DNA from: Streptomyces plumbidurans
GTDB lineage: Bacteria > Actinomycetota > Actinomycetes > Streptomycetales > Streptomycetaceae
Direction: 5' to 3'
NCBI RefSeq assembly: GCF_019857225.1
Contig: NZ_JAFJSY010000072.1
Coordinates: 1-56,777, forward strand
Length of the DNA stretch: 56,777 bases
The position numbers were made by a program, and so were the translations under genes. Shown here piece after piece: positions 17,124 to 28,511 of this stretch. The notes beneath the pieces were generated by a model. The model had not been told where the DNA came from. It did no database searches and saw nothing but the letters and a program-made list of their open reading frames with translations. Every line of letters starts with the position of its first letter. Within the stretch, counting starts at the first letter, position 1.

Positions 17124-18080
17124 ATGGAATTCAGTGTGGTCGCAGTGGCGCGTGAGGACGACAGCCCCGTAGGGGAGCCGCTGCGGGTGGCGGCGCTCGC
17201 CGACCGGCTGGGCTACCGGGAGGTGTGGGCGGGGGAGGGGCCCACCTGGGACTCCTTCGTGCTGGCCACGGCGATCGGACGGGCCACCGAGCACGTCGCC
17301 CTGACGGCCGGCCCGGTGCCGGTGTCCGTGCGCGACCCCTACAGCCTCGCCCGCGGTGCCGCGTCGGTCGCCGCCGTCACCGGGCGGGCGGTCGGCGTGG
17401 CGCTCGGCACCTCCAGCAAGCGGGTCGTCGAGGGCGTGCACGGGCGGCCCCGGGTGCGCCCCGCGGCCCTACTGGAGGAGACGGCGGCAGCCGTGCGGGA
17501 GCTGCTGCATGCCGCGCCGGGCGGTCCCGTCGTGCCCGGCAGTCCCTTCACGCGCAGGCTCGCGCCGCCCGGCGGCCCGCTCACCGTCGCCGCATTCGGC
17601 GACCGCGCCATCGCGACCGCCGCGGCGCACGCCGACCGCATGCTGCTCGACATCGTCTCCCCGGAGCAGGTGCGCGACCTGCGCGCCAGGCTGGACGCGG
17701 CGGCCCGGAAGGCGGGCCGTACGCCGCCCACGCTCGCGGCCTGGCTGCCCGCCGCCGTCGATCCGGAGCCGGAATCGCTGGCGCAGATCCTCGGGAGCAT
17801 CGCCGGCTATCTGACCGTGCCGGGCTACAGCGACGTGTTCACCGCGGCCGGCTTCGGCGAGGCCGTGCGGCTCGCCGCAGCCGGCGCCGACCGCGACACC
17901 CTGGTCCGCGCCCTGCCGGCCGAGGCCGCCGCCACCGCATGCCTGGTCGGCGACCTCAAAACCGTACGCGCCCGCATCGACGCCTACGCCGAGGCCGGGC
18001 TCGACGAGATCGCCCTGGTCCCGGCGACGGCGGCGGACCCGGCGGGGGAGCGGACCCTGACGGCGCTCAGGCCGGACTGA
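17124..18080 (+). CDS. LLM-class (luciferase-like, F420/flavin) oxidoreductase
   Basis: 318 residues. The pattern is that of the bacterial luciferase-like TIM barrel: RVAALADRLGYREVWAGEG, then ATAIGRATEHVALTAGPVPV and DPYSLARGAASVAAVTGRAV. The C-terminal third has the CLVGDLKTVRARIDAYAEAG motif seen in F420-dependent members. Substrate unknown. ATG 17124 follows TAGCGG by seven bases, an imperfect leaderless-type box. Confidence 0.88.
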   Translation: MEFSVVAVAREDDSPVGEPLRVAALADRLGYREVWAGEGPTWDSFVLATAIGRATEHVALTAGPVPVSVRDPYSLARGAASVAAVTGRAVGVALGTSSKRVVEGVHGRPRVRPAALLEETAAAVRELLHAAPGGPVVPGSPFTRRLAPPGGPLTVAAFGDRAIATAAAHADRMLLDIVSPEQVRDLRARLDAAARKAGRTPPTLAAWLPAAVDPEPESLAQILGSIAGYLTVPGYSDVFTAAGFGEAVRLAAAGADRDTLVRALPAEAAATACLVGDLKTVRARIDAYAEAGLDEIALVPATAADPAGERTLTALRPD

Positions 18081-18134
18081 GCGCCGGGCCGTCGGCATCG
18101 GCCGACCCGCCGCGTTCAGCGGTCAGCGCTCAGT
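18076..18134. terminator. Possible terminator between convergent genes
   Basis: ACTGAGCGC (18076-18084) pairs perfectly with GCGCTCAGT (18126-18134), enclosing a smaller GTCGGC/GCCGAC hairpin (18091-18106). It sits exactly between the LLM and GH15 stops. There is no U-tract. Confidence 0.45.
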
Positions 18135-18136
18135 AC

Positions 18137-19963
18137 TCAGCCGCCGTACGCCCCCGACGCCGTCAGCCGCAGCGCCGTGTCGATCAGCGGAACATGGCTG
18201 AAAGCCTGCGGGAAGTTGCCGACCTGCCGCTGGAGCCGCGGGTCCCACTCCTCGGCGAGCAGGCCCAGGTCGTTGCGGAGCGCGAGCAGCTTCTCGAACA
18301 GCTTGCGGGCCTCGTCGACGCGGCCGATCATCGCCAGATCGTCCGCCATCCAGAACGAACAGGCCAAAAACGCCCCTTCGTCACCGGGCAGGCCGTCGAC
18401 GCCCTCGCTGGAGCCCTCCGTCGGGTAGCGCAGGATGAAGCCGTCCGCCGTGGACAGCTCGCGCTGGATCGCCTCGATGGTGCCGATCACGCGCTTGTCG
18501 TCCGGGGGCAGGAAGCCCATCTGCGGAATCAGCAGCAGCGACGCGTCCAGCTCCTTCGAGCCGTACGACTGCGTGAAGGTGTTGCGCTCCTTGTCGTAAC
18601 CCTTCTCACAGACGTCGCGGTGAATGTCGTCGCGCAGCCTGCGCCACCGCTCCAGCGGGCCGTCGGCGTCGCCGGACTCGATGAGCTTGATGGTGCGGTC
18701 CACGGCGACCCAGGCCATGACCTTGGAGTGCACGAAGTGCCGGCGCGGACCGCGGACCTCCCAGATGCCCTCGTCCGGCTCCTCCCAGTGCCGCTCCAGG
18801 TAGCGGATCAGCTTGAGCTGGAGCAGGGATGCGTAGTCGTTGCGGGCCAGGCCCGTCATGTGGCCGAGGTGCAGCGCCTCGGTGACCTCGCCGTACACGT
18901 CCAGCTGGAGCTGGTGCGCGGCGCCGTTGCCGACGCGCACCGGCGCGGAGTTCTCGTAGCCGGGCAGCCAGTCCAGCTCCGCCTCGCCCAGCTCCCGCTC
19001 GCCCGCGATGCCGTACATGATCTGCAGGTTCTCGGGATCGCCCGCGACCGCGCGCAGCAGCCACTCGCGCCAGGCGCGGGCCTCCTCGCGGTAGCCGGTG
19101 CGCAGCAGCGAGGACAGGGTGATGGCCGCGTCGCGCAGCCAGGTGTAGCGGTAGTCCCAGTTGCGCACGCCCGCGATGTCCTCCGGCAGGGAGGTGGTGG
19201 GGGCGGCGACGATGCCGCCGGTCGGCGCGTACGTCAGCGCCTTCAGCGTGATCAGGGAGCGGATCACGGCCTCGCGGTACGGGCCGTGGTACGTGCAGTG
19301 CTCCACCCACTCGCGCCAGAAGTCCTCCGTCGCCTGCAGCGAGGCCTCCGGCTCCGGCAGCGCGGGCGGCTGCTTGTGCGAGGGCTCCCAGGAGATCGTG
19401 AACGCGATCCGGTCACCCGGTGCGACCGTGAAGTCCGAATACGTGGTCAGGGACTTGCCGTAGGTCTCGCACTCGGTGTCGTACCAGACCGAGTCCGGTC
19501 CCGCGACGGCGACCGTGCGCCCGTCGTGCTTGTGCACCCACGGCACCACACGCCCGTAGCTGAAGCGCATCCTCAGGGCCGAGCGCATCGGGACGCGGCC
19601 CGAGACGCCCTCGACGATGCGGATCAGCTGGGGGGCGCCGTCACGCGGCGGCATGAAATCAATCACTCGGACCGTGCCGCGCGGGGTGTCCCACTCCGAT
19701 TCCAGGATCAGGGAGTCGCCGCGGTAGCGGCGGCGGGCGGCGGTGGGCGGTTCGGCGTCGGAGGCGTGCGCGGGGCCCAGCCGCCAGAAGCCGTGTTCCT
19801 CGGTGCCCAGCAGCCCGGCGAAGATGGCATGCGAGTCGAAGCGGGGCAGGCACAGCCAGTCCACTGTGCCGTCCCGGCAGACCAGGGCAGCGGTCTGCAT
19901 GTCTCCGATGAGTGCGTAGTCTTCGATGCGCCCGGCCACGTGCAACTCCAGTCGAACGGCCAC
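18137..19963 (-). CDS. Glycoside hydrolase family 15 (glucoamylase or trehalase)
   Basis: 608 residues from GTG 19963, typical of actinobacterial GH15. The N-terminal beta-sandwich contains IEDYALIGDMQTAALVCRDG and VDWLCLPRFDSHAIFAGLLG. The catalytic alpha/alpha barrel has RNWDYRYTWLRDAAITL, FLACSFWMADDLA, and the C-terminal EEWDPRLQRQVGNFPQAFSH. Some close relatives in mycobacteria are trehalases, so either alpha-glucan or trehalose may be the substrate. No signal peptide, so it is cytoplasmic. A 16-bp palindrome lies just upstream. Confidence 0.9.
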   Translation of the reverse strand: MAVRLELHVAGRIEDYALIGDMQTAALVCRDGTVDWLCLPRFDSHAIFAGLLGTEEHGFWRLGPAHASDAEPPTAARRRYRGDSLILESEWDTPRGTVRVIDFMPPRDGAPQLIRIVEGVSGRVPMRSALRMRFSYGRVVPWVHKHDGRTVAVAGPDSVWYDTECETYGKSLTTYSDFTVAPGDRIAFTISWEPSHKQPPALPEPEASLQATEDFWREWVEHCTYHGPYREAVIRSLITLKALTYAPTGGIVAAPTTSLPEDIAGVRNWDYRYTWLRDAAITLSSLLRTGYREEARAWREWLLRAVAGDPENLQIMYGIAGERELGEAELDWLPGYENSAPVRVGNGAAHQLQLDVYGEVTEALHLGHMTGLARNDYASLLQLKLIRYLERHWEEPDEGIWEVRGPRRHFVHSKVMAWVAVDRTIKLIESGDADGPLERWRRLRDDIHRDVCEKGYDKERNTFTQSYGSKELDASLLLIPQMGFLPPDDKRVIGTIEAIQRELSTADGFILRYPTEGSSEGVDGLPGDEGAFLACSFWMADDLAMIGRVDEARKLFEKLLALRNDLGLLAEEWDPRLQRQVGNFPQAFSHVPLIDTALRLTASGAYGG

Positions 19964-19967
19964 GTCA

Positions 19968-19983
19968 CACCCCCATGGGGGTG
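19968..19983. promoter_or_regulatory. 16-bp perfect palindrome upstream of GH15 gene
   Basis: CACCCCCATGGGGGTG is a perfect 16-bp palindrome whose near edge is 4 bp from the GH15 GTG. It could be an operator, or the source of its GGGGGTG ribosome-binding-like sequence. Confidence 0.4.
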
Positions 19984-20403
19984 CTGTCGCTAGTGCGGTC
20001 AAGGGGTCGTTGTAATGCGTCGTTGAGCGGTGAAGCAAAGCAGGCGTCCAGCCATGTGGCAAAACGACGATTTCTGCTCAACGAACTGACGAGCTCTCGT
20101 TGTTCCGGCGCATACGGGCGGGGGTGGTGCCGCGATGCCGGCCGGGCCCGGCAGCGAGTGTCCGAGCAGGATACGACGCACGTAGATGATCTGCGTGCCG
20201 CTCCGGACAACCCGAATAGGCCGAACGGGTGAGCAACGGGTGAGAAATCCGGGAGACCGTGCGGGTCCGTGGTGACTCGTGTGCGGAGCGTGGCCGGAAG
20301 CCATCCCTCTCGGGCGCTGATACCCTGGTAGCCCGTGGACCGGTGGGCGAGAAAACCCCGGAACCGCACCCCAGACCGCGACCACGGGAGCCCCCCTTTG
20401 GCC
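19984..20403. promoter_or_regulatory. GH15-pyrG divergent intergenic region
   Basis: About 420 bp with no convincing gene. The right part has a possible pyrG -10 box (TACCCT in CTGATACCCTGG, about 75 bp before the gene). The left part is less G+C-rich and probably holds the GH15 promoter. I see no classical PyrR or cytidine-attenuation hairpin. Confidence 0.45.
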
Positions 20404-22092
<1,689 letters not shown>

Positions 22093-22110
22093 CACGACAG
22101 TTGTACGGTG

Positions 22111-22147
22111 GCCGGGGTGCTCGCATTCAAAAAGTGAGCGCCCCGGC
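22111..22147 (+). terminator. Hairpin after pyrG
   Basis: GCCGGGGTGCTCGC (22111-22124) pairs along all 14 bases with GTGAGCGCCCCGGC (22134-22147), counting two G-U wobbles, around a loop containing AAAAA. It lies 18 bp past pyrG and 40 bp before the Nudix gene, so it probably limits read-through. Confidence 0.7.
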
Positions 22148-22186
22148 TGCATTTGAGCGTGTTTGTAAAGCGGTGGAAGGGCAGGC

Positions 22187-22813
22187 ATGACGATCAAGGA
22201 CAGCCCGGAGGAGTGGGAGATCCGGGCGACGGAGACCCCCTTCGTGGGCAACAAGACCTCCGTCCGCACCGACGACGTGGTCATGCCCGACGGTCATGTG
22301 GCCCGCCGCGACTACCAGGTCCACCCCGGCTCGGTGGCCGTCCTCGCCCTCGACGGCGAGGGCCGGGTCGTGGTCATCCGCCAGTACCGCCACCCCGTGC
22401 GCCACAAGCTGTGGGAGATCCCGGCGGGCCTGCTGGACGTGCCCGGCGAGAACCCGCTGCACGCCGCCCAGCGCGAGCTGTACGAGGAGGCCCACGTCAA
22501 GGCCGAGGACTGGCGGGTGCTGACCGACGTGTACACCACCCCCGGCGGCTGCGACGAGGCCGTCCGCGTCTTCCTCGCCCGCGATCTGTCCGAGGCCGAT
22601 GGCGACCGCTTCGAGGTCGAGCACGAAGAGGCCGACATGGAACTCGCGCGCGTACCCCTCGAAGAGCTCGTACGGGGTGTGCTCGCGGGCGAGCTGCACA
22701 ACAACTGCCTTGTCGTGGGCGTCCTTTCGCTGGTCGCCGCGGAGCACGGGGACGGGCTCGACGCCCTGCGCCCGGCCGAGGCACCGTGGCCCGCGCGCCC
22801 CTTCGAGTCCTGA
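22187..22813 (+). CDS. ADP-ribose pyrophosphatase (Nudix)
   Basis: 208 residues. The Nudix box is GLLDVPGENPLHAAQ then RELYEEAH, with the one-residue-longer loop I recall from mycobacterial ADP-ribose pyrophosphatases. The upstream PVRHKLWEIPAG and downstream TTPGGCDEAVRVFLAR are subfamily features. It hydrolyses ADP-ribose to AMP and ribose-5-phosphate. The position between pyrG and the parA-scpAB region is shared with other actinobacteria. Confidence 0.92.
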   Translation: MTIKDSPEEWEIRATETPFVGNKTSVRTDDVVMPDGHVARRDYQVHPGSVAVLALDGEGRVVVIRQYRHPVRHKLWEIPAGLLDVPGENPLHAAQRELYEEAHVKAEDWRVLTDVYTTPGGCDEAVRVFLARDLSEADGDRFEVEHEEADMELARVPLEELVRGVLAGELHNNCLVVGVLSLVAAEHGDGLDALRPAEAPWPARPFES

Positions 22814-22817
22814 ACGC

Positions 22818-22892
22818 ACCCGTTCCGGCGCTTTTACCGGACCCGTTCCGGCACTCTTTCCGGCACCCGTTCCTGCACTCTTCCCGTACCGG
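22818..22892 (+). repeat. Three short tandem repeats after the Nudix gene
   Basis: Three imperfect units starting ACCCGTTCC (22818, 22841, 22865; 23, 24 and 28 bp) each carry GGC/TGC-rich and CTTTTACCGG-like sections. They are non-coding and could form alternative hairpins. Confidence 0.6.
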
Positions 22893-23032
22893 TGTGACGA
22901 TCGGCTGATCCGATCGGGGGACGTGTCCGCCGCGCTCCGCACGGAACGTAGCAGAGCGTGAACTAGGCTCTGAACACGCCCGAACCGGAGTCCCGGCGGG
23001 CTTGCACGCGCGGTGGGACGGGAGTGTGGCCC

Positions 23033-25117
23033 GTGGCGGATCAGGCGGTGGACACGGACGGTGCACGGCCGGCGGGGCGCGCTGCGGACGAGGGCCGTTT
23101 CCTGGGCCGTAAAAGGGAGTTGAAGGAGCTGCGCGCCGACATCGAGCGCGCGGGACTGGACACCATCTCCGGCCGCAAGGCCCCTCGCGCACGCGTCCTG
23201 CTCATCGCCGGAAGGCCCGGTTCCGGACGCACGGCGCTCGCCGAGGAACTGGCCCGGCAGGTAGCGGAACGTTACGACGACGGAGTGCTCCGGGCACGGC
23301 TGAGCGAACACGACGGCACCCCCGTACCGGTCGAGCGCGCCGCCCGCGAACTGCTCGGCGCGCTCGGGCGGCCGACCCCCGCCGGAGCCACCGAGGACGA
23401 TCTGTGCGAGGCGCTGCGCAGCGCCCTCGCCGACCGCCGGGCACTGGTGCTCCTGGACGACGCGGCGGACGCCGAACAGGTCGACGCGCTGCTGCCGGAC
23501 ACACCGGAATGCCTGGTCGTGGCCGTTTCCGGCGGACCTCTCACCGGGATCTCCGACGTCCGCCCCTGCACCCTGGGCGGCCTCGACACCAAGTCCGCGG
23601 TGGAGCTGCTCAGCCGCTTCACCGGCTCGGTCCGCATCACGGTCGACCCCAGGGCCGCCGAGAGCCTGGTCGAGGAGTGCCAGGCTCAGCCGGCCGCGCT
23701 GAGGCTGGCCGGAGGCTGGCTCGCCACCCGCCCCAAGGCCACCGTCGCCGACCTCGCCAAGCAACTGAACACGGAGAGCGACGAAAGTACTCCGCTGCGC
23801 CGGGTCTTCGGGCTCGTGTACGCCTCGCTGTCCGCGCCGAACGCCCGGATGCTGCGGCTGCTGGCGCTGGCCCCGGCCGGCCAGGTCGACCCGCACACCG
23901 CCTCCGCGCTGGCCGGCTGCTCGGTGGGCGACGCCCGCTCCGCGCTGGACTCCTTCGTCGACCTCGGGCTGCTGCGGGCGCTCAGGTCACCGTTGCCGCA
24001 GTACGAGGTGCCGGGCTGTCTCCACCCCGTGCTCCAGGCGCTCGCCGAGACCCAGGACCGGCCCGGGGAGCTGCAACTGGCCAGGGCCCGGATGCTGGAG
24101 CGGACGGTACGGCTGCTGCAGTCGTGCCGGACGATCACCGAGACCGACAACCCCGAGGCCCGCGAGAAGCTTCAGGCCATGCCGCGCTCGCTGCGCTTCG
24201 CCGACCCCCGGGCCGCCGAGGACTGGCTGCGGGCGCGCAGGCCCGCGCTGCTGGCCGCGGCCCGGCTCGCCGTCGCCGACGGTGAGCTGGACACCCTGGC
24301 CCGGCGGCTGATGTCCCAGTTGGTCAAGGCCATGGTGGCGCATTTCGGCACCCGGGCCGCCGCCCCCGACCTGTACGGCATCCATCGGCTCGTCCTGGAC
24401 GTGGCCGAGCGGCGCGACCTGCCCAGGGAGCAGGCCGCCGCCCTGCTGAACCTCGGCGATCTGGACGCCCGGACGGGCCGTACCCGGGAGGCGCTGGTGC
24501 GGTATCGGGCCGCGCTGGACGCCGGACGCCGGGCGAACGACCCGTACGCCGCCCGTCGCGCGATGGAATCCGTAGGCGGCGCGCACCTGGAGCTCGGGGA
24601 CTTCGACCGGGCCGCCGACTGGTTCGGGCGCGCCCTCGCGCAGTGCCTGGCCCGGGACGACAGGGCGGGCGCCGCGCGGCTCCACGGCCGGATCGCCGCG
24701 GCCCACACCTACGCGGGCCGCTACGGCGAGGCCCTGCGCAGCTGGCGCGCCGCGGTCACCGGGTACCGCAAGAGCGGGGATGTCGCCGCCCAGGCGCGGG
24801 CGCTCAGCGAGGTGGCACGGGTCCAGGAGTACGCGGGCCGGCCCGAGGAGTCGCTGGAGACCTGCCACGAGGCGGTGGAGCTGGCGCGCCGCGCCGAGGA
24901 CGTACGGCTGCAGGCGGCGCTGCAGCTGCGGCTCGCCGACACCCTGGAACGCCTCGGTGACCCCGCCTCGGCCCAGCTGCACCGCGGCTCGGCGGAGCGC
25001 CTGCTGGGCGAGGACGCGCCACAGACGGAGGAACCGGCGGAGGCGTCGGGGGAGGTCGAAGTCCCGAAACAGGACGGTGACGCCTGCGAAATCCGTAGTG
25101 CTTGTCCTGAAGATTGA
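23033..25117 (+). CDS. AfsR-like NB-ARC/TPR ATPase without a SARP domain
   Basis: 694 residues. An N-terminal NB-ARC-type STAND ATPase has LLIAGRPGSGRTALAEELAR as P-loop and ALVLLDDAADAEQV as Walker B. A winged-helix-like section follows (RRVFGLVYASLSAPNARML), then helical TPR repeats from ~420 to 660. The layout matches the C-terminal part of AfsR/SARP regulators, but the SARP DNA-binding domain is absent. The P-loop Lys is Arg66. GTG 23033 is chosen for GGGAG eight bases upstream; GTG 23024 is also possible. Role unknown, probably signalling. Confidence 0.85.
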   Translation: MADQAVDTDGARPAGRAADEGRFLGRKRELKELRADIERAGLDTISGRKAPRARVLLIAGRPGSGRTALAEELARQVAERYDDGVLRARLSEHDGTPVPVERAARELLGALGRPTPAGATEDDLCEALRSALADRRALVLLDDAADAEQVDALLPDTPECLVVAVSGGPLTGISDVRPCTLGGLDTKSAVELLSRFTGSVRITVDPRAAESLVEECQAQPAALRLAGGWLATRPKATVADLAKQLNTESDESTPLRRVFGLVYASLSAPNARMLRLLALAPAGQVDPHTASALAGCSVGDARSALDSFVDLGLLRALRSPLPQYEVPGCLHPVLQALAETQDRPGELQLARARMLERTVRLLQSCRTITETDNPEAREKLQAMPRSLRFADPRAAEDWLRARRPALLAAARLAVADGELDTLARRLMSQLVKAMVAHFGTRAAAPDLYGIHRLVLDVAERRDLPREQAAALLNLGDLDARTGRTREALVRYRAALDAGRRANDPYAARRAMESVGGAHLELGDFDRAADWFGRALAQCLARDDRAGAARLHGRIAAAHTYAGRYGEALRSWRAAVTGYRKSGDVAAQARALSEVARVQEYAGRPEESLETCHEAVELARRAEDVRLQAALQLRLADTLERLGDPASAQLHRGSAERLLGEDAPQTEEPAEASGEVEVPKQDGDACEIRSACPED

Positions 25118-25130
25118 TGCAATGAAAGGC

Positions 25131-25158
25131 TAGACAGCGGGAACGCCTTCATTAAACT
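25131..25158 (+). promoter_or_regulatory. Candidate ald promoter
   Basis: TAGACA (25131-25136) and TAAACT (25153-25158) are separated by 16 bp in an unusually A+T-rich patch, about 100 bp before ald. Confidence 0.45.
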
Positions 25159-25257
25159 GGCTCTGCCGCACCTTCTCCTGCGGTGTCTCCTGGTGTGCCC
25201 ATGCATGCCTGGGTATGTGTGTATTGCCCCATCCACGAGCCAAGGACCGTGATCGAC

Positions 25258-26373
<1,116 letters not shown>

Positions 26374-26450
26374 CCGGACGGTCGTCGAGCCGCTAAGTCA
26401 CCATTCGGTAAAAGGCGATACGTCAACACAGGTCGTCAACACCGCGCACA

Positions 26451-26481
26451 CGGCCGGACCTTGCCCGACAAGGTCCGGCCG
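26451..26481 (+). terminator. ald terminator
   Basis: CGGCCGGACCTTG (26451-26463) pairs perfectly over 13 bp with CAAGGTCCGGCCG (26469-26481), with a 5-nt loop. There is no U-tract, as is common in Streptomyces. Confidence 0.8.
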
Positions 26482-26640
26482 GATGTGTGTATGGTCACTT
26501 TGCGGCTCTCGGTCAACTCGCCTCGAACGTAACCCTTTGGTCGATTCGTACACCGGTGAAACCTGCCGTGCGACGGCCGTACGCCCTTGACAGAGGGATG
26601 TTTCATTGCCGACACATCCTGCCGGGTCCGGCGGATTGTG

Positions 26641-26670
26641 TTGCTGCGGACGCCCGACACGCCATAGAGT
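26641..26670 (+). promoter_or_regulatory. Candidate parA-scpAB promoter
   Basis: TTGCTG (26641-26646), an 18-bp spacer and TAGAGT (26665-26670) fit a vegetative promoter. The rest of the 26374-26742 gap holds the ald terminator, an isolated TTGACA at 26587 and the parA ribosome site AAGGAGG (26725-26731). No parS-like GTTTCACGTGAAAC is visible. Confidence 0.5.
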
Positions 26671-26742
26671 CGCCAACCGTCGGCATGGTGCCACGCTGAC
26701 CTGTCTAGAAATTTCCTGGTCACCAAGGAGGTAAGACGACTT

Positions 26743-27918
26743 GTGAATGAGTCGACATTTTCTCCCGGGGGTGGTCAACCAGGAACGCCGGTAGGGGGCC
26801 AGGCCTCCGCGGGGTTCGAGGCTGTCGGCTCCGTTGCTGTGCGCACCTTCGCAGCCCATCAGAGCCCGGGTCCGCAGATGATCCGGACTGCACACCAGAG
26901 CATGGATGGCCATCACGTGAACGCCATGGCCGGCGACGGAAGTGGCGCGCCCCACAACCACTTCGCCGACTACGACGAACTGCCCGAAGGGCACTTCTAC
27001 GACCCCGACGCGGAGTACGAGCCCGACCCCGAGTACGCGGCCACCCTCGCCCCCGACGCTGCCCGCCAGCGCCGTGAGCGCATCGGCCCGACCGGACGTC
27101 CGCTGCCGTACTTCCCGATCCCGGGCCCGCTGACCGATCACGGCCCCGCGAAGATCATCGCGATGTGCAACCAGAAGGGCGGCGTCGGCAAGACCACGTC
27201 GACCATCAACCTGGGTGCCGCGCTCGCGGAGTACGGACGCCGCGTGCTGCTCGTGGACTTCGACCCGCAGGGCGCGCTGTCGGTGGGCCTCGGTGTCAAC
27301 CCGATGGAGCTCGACCTCACCGTCTACAACCTGCTCATGGAGCGGGGCATGGCGGCGGACGAGGTGCTCCTGAAGACGGCGGTCCCGAACATGGACCTGC
27401 TGCCCAGCAACATCGACCTGTCCGCCGCCGAGGTCCAGCTGGTCTCCGAGGTCGCGCGCGAGTCCACGCTGCAGCGCGCCCTGAAGCCGCTCATGGCCGA
27501 CTACGACTACATCGTGATCGACTGTCAGCCCTCGCTCGGCCTGCTCACGGTCAACGCCCTGACGGCCGCGCACAAGGTGATAGTGCCTCTCGAGTGCGAG
27601 TTCTTCGCGCTACGAGGTGTCGCGCTGCTGACGGAGACCATCGAGAAGGTTCAGGAGCGGCTCAACCCGGAGCTGGAACTCGACGGGATCCTCGCCACGA
27701 TGTACGACTCGCGCACCGTGCACAGCCGTGAGGTGCTCGCGCGTGTCGTCGAGGCGTTCGACGACCACGTCTACCACACGGTCATCGGGCGCACGGTCCG
27801 CTTCCCGGAGACCACGGTCGCCGGTGAGCCGATCACCACGTACGCCTCCAACTCCGTCGGCGCCGCCGCCTACCGCCAGCTCGCCAGGGAGGTGCTCGCC
27901 CGGTGTCACGCCGAGTGA
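26743..27918 (+). CDS. ParA/Soj-family ATPase (orphan, scpAB-linked)
   Basis: 391 residues from GTG 26743. The deviant Walker A is KGGVGKTT (145-152), followed by LLVDFDPQGALSVGLGVNP and YDYIVIDCQPSLGLLTVNAL. The ATPase core is complete. Residues 1-140 are a disordered, acidic and Pro-rich extension unusual for ParA. No parB follows; instead the next ORF overlaps by 16 bp and ends in a ribbon-helix-helix-like segment. Position before scpA suggests a role in chromosome organisation distinct from parAB near the origin. Confidence 0.93.
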   Translation: MNESTFSPGGGQPGTPVGGQASAGFEAVGSVAVRTFAAHQSPGPQMIRTAHQSMDGHHVNAMAGDGSGAPHNHFADYDELPEGHFYDPDAEYEPDPEYAATLAPDAARQRRERIGPTGRPLPYFPIPGPLTDHGPAKIIAMCNQKGGVGKTTSTINLGAALAEYGRRVLLVDFDPQGALSVGLGVNPMELDLTVYNLLMERGMAADEVLLKTAVPNMDLLPSNIDLSAAEVQLVSEVARESTLQRALKPLMADYDYIVIDCQPSLGLLTVNALTAAHKVIVPLECEFFALRGVALLTETIEKVQERLNPELELDGILATMYDSRTVHSREVLARVVEAFDDHVYHTVIGRTVRFPETTVAGEPITTYASNSVGAAAYRQLAREVLARCHAE

Positions 27919-28493
27919 GTCTGCCGGGGGCCGACGAACTCTTCCGTACGACAGGGGGAATGGCGCTCCAGCCGTCCACTCCGCGGCGGGGGGCCAACGG
28001 CGAGGCACGGGTGCCCGCGCCCGCCACGGAGAGCGACGGGGTCGCGGCCGCGTCGTCCGAGGACGCGCCGCAGTCGGTGCCCGCGCAGGGCGGTGACGGC
28101 GAGGGCGCGGAGCATGTGGCCGCGGAGCCCGAGCAGGCCGACGCCGGCGAGTCCCGCAGCCGCGCCGCGGCCGGGGAGCGCAACGCCCGACGTCAGACGG
28201 CGCAGGAAGGTTCTGCCGCGCCCTCCGGTGCCGCACAGCAGCCCCGCAAGCGCGGCCGGTCCAGTCCCTCGCGCCGGCCCAGCGGGCGTGAGCGGCACGA
28301 CGAGAAGATCACCGTCTATGTGTCCGCCGAGGAACTCATGGACCTGGAGCACGCGCGTCTGGTGCTCCGCGGTGAGCACGGTCTCGCGGTCGACCGCGGG
28401 CGCATCGTCCGCGAGGCGGTGGCTGTCGTGCTGGCCGACCTGGAGTCCCGCGGGGACGCGAGCATCCTCGTACGTCGGCTGCGCGGGCGGTAG
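27903..28493 (+). CDS. Ribbon-helix-helix-like protein overlapping parA
   Basis: 196 residues starting at GTG 27903 inside the end of parA. Residues 1-131 are low-complexity (Ala, Pro, Glu, Arg). Residues 133-183 resemble a ribbon-helix-helix unit: a short strand DEKITVYVS, a helix EELMDLEHARLVL and a second helix RGRIVREAVAVVLADLES. A basic KRGRSSPSRRPSGRER patch precedes it. RHH proteins act as centromere-binding partners of some plasmid ParAs, so a ParA partner role is inferred from the overlap. Confidence 0.8.
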   Translation: MSRRVSLPGADELFRTTGGMALQPSTPRRGANGEARVPAPATESDGVAAASSEDAPQSVPAQGGDGEGAEHVAAEPEQADAGESRSRAAAGERNARRQTAQEGSAAPSGAAQQPRKRGRSSPSRRPSGRERHDEKITVYVSAEELMDLEHARLVLRGEHGLAVDRGRIVREAVAVVLADLESRGDASILVRRLRGR

Positions 28494-28511
28494 CGATAGC
28501 CTGCGGGGGCC

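Noticed and set aside
26374..26742. parS site near the orphan parA
   Set aside because: No GTTTCACGTGAAAC or close variant is present in the gap.
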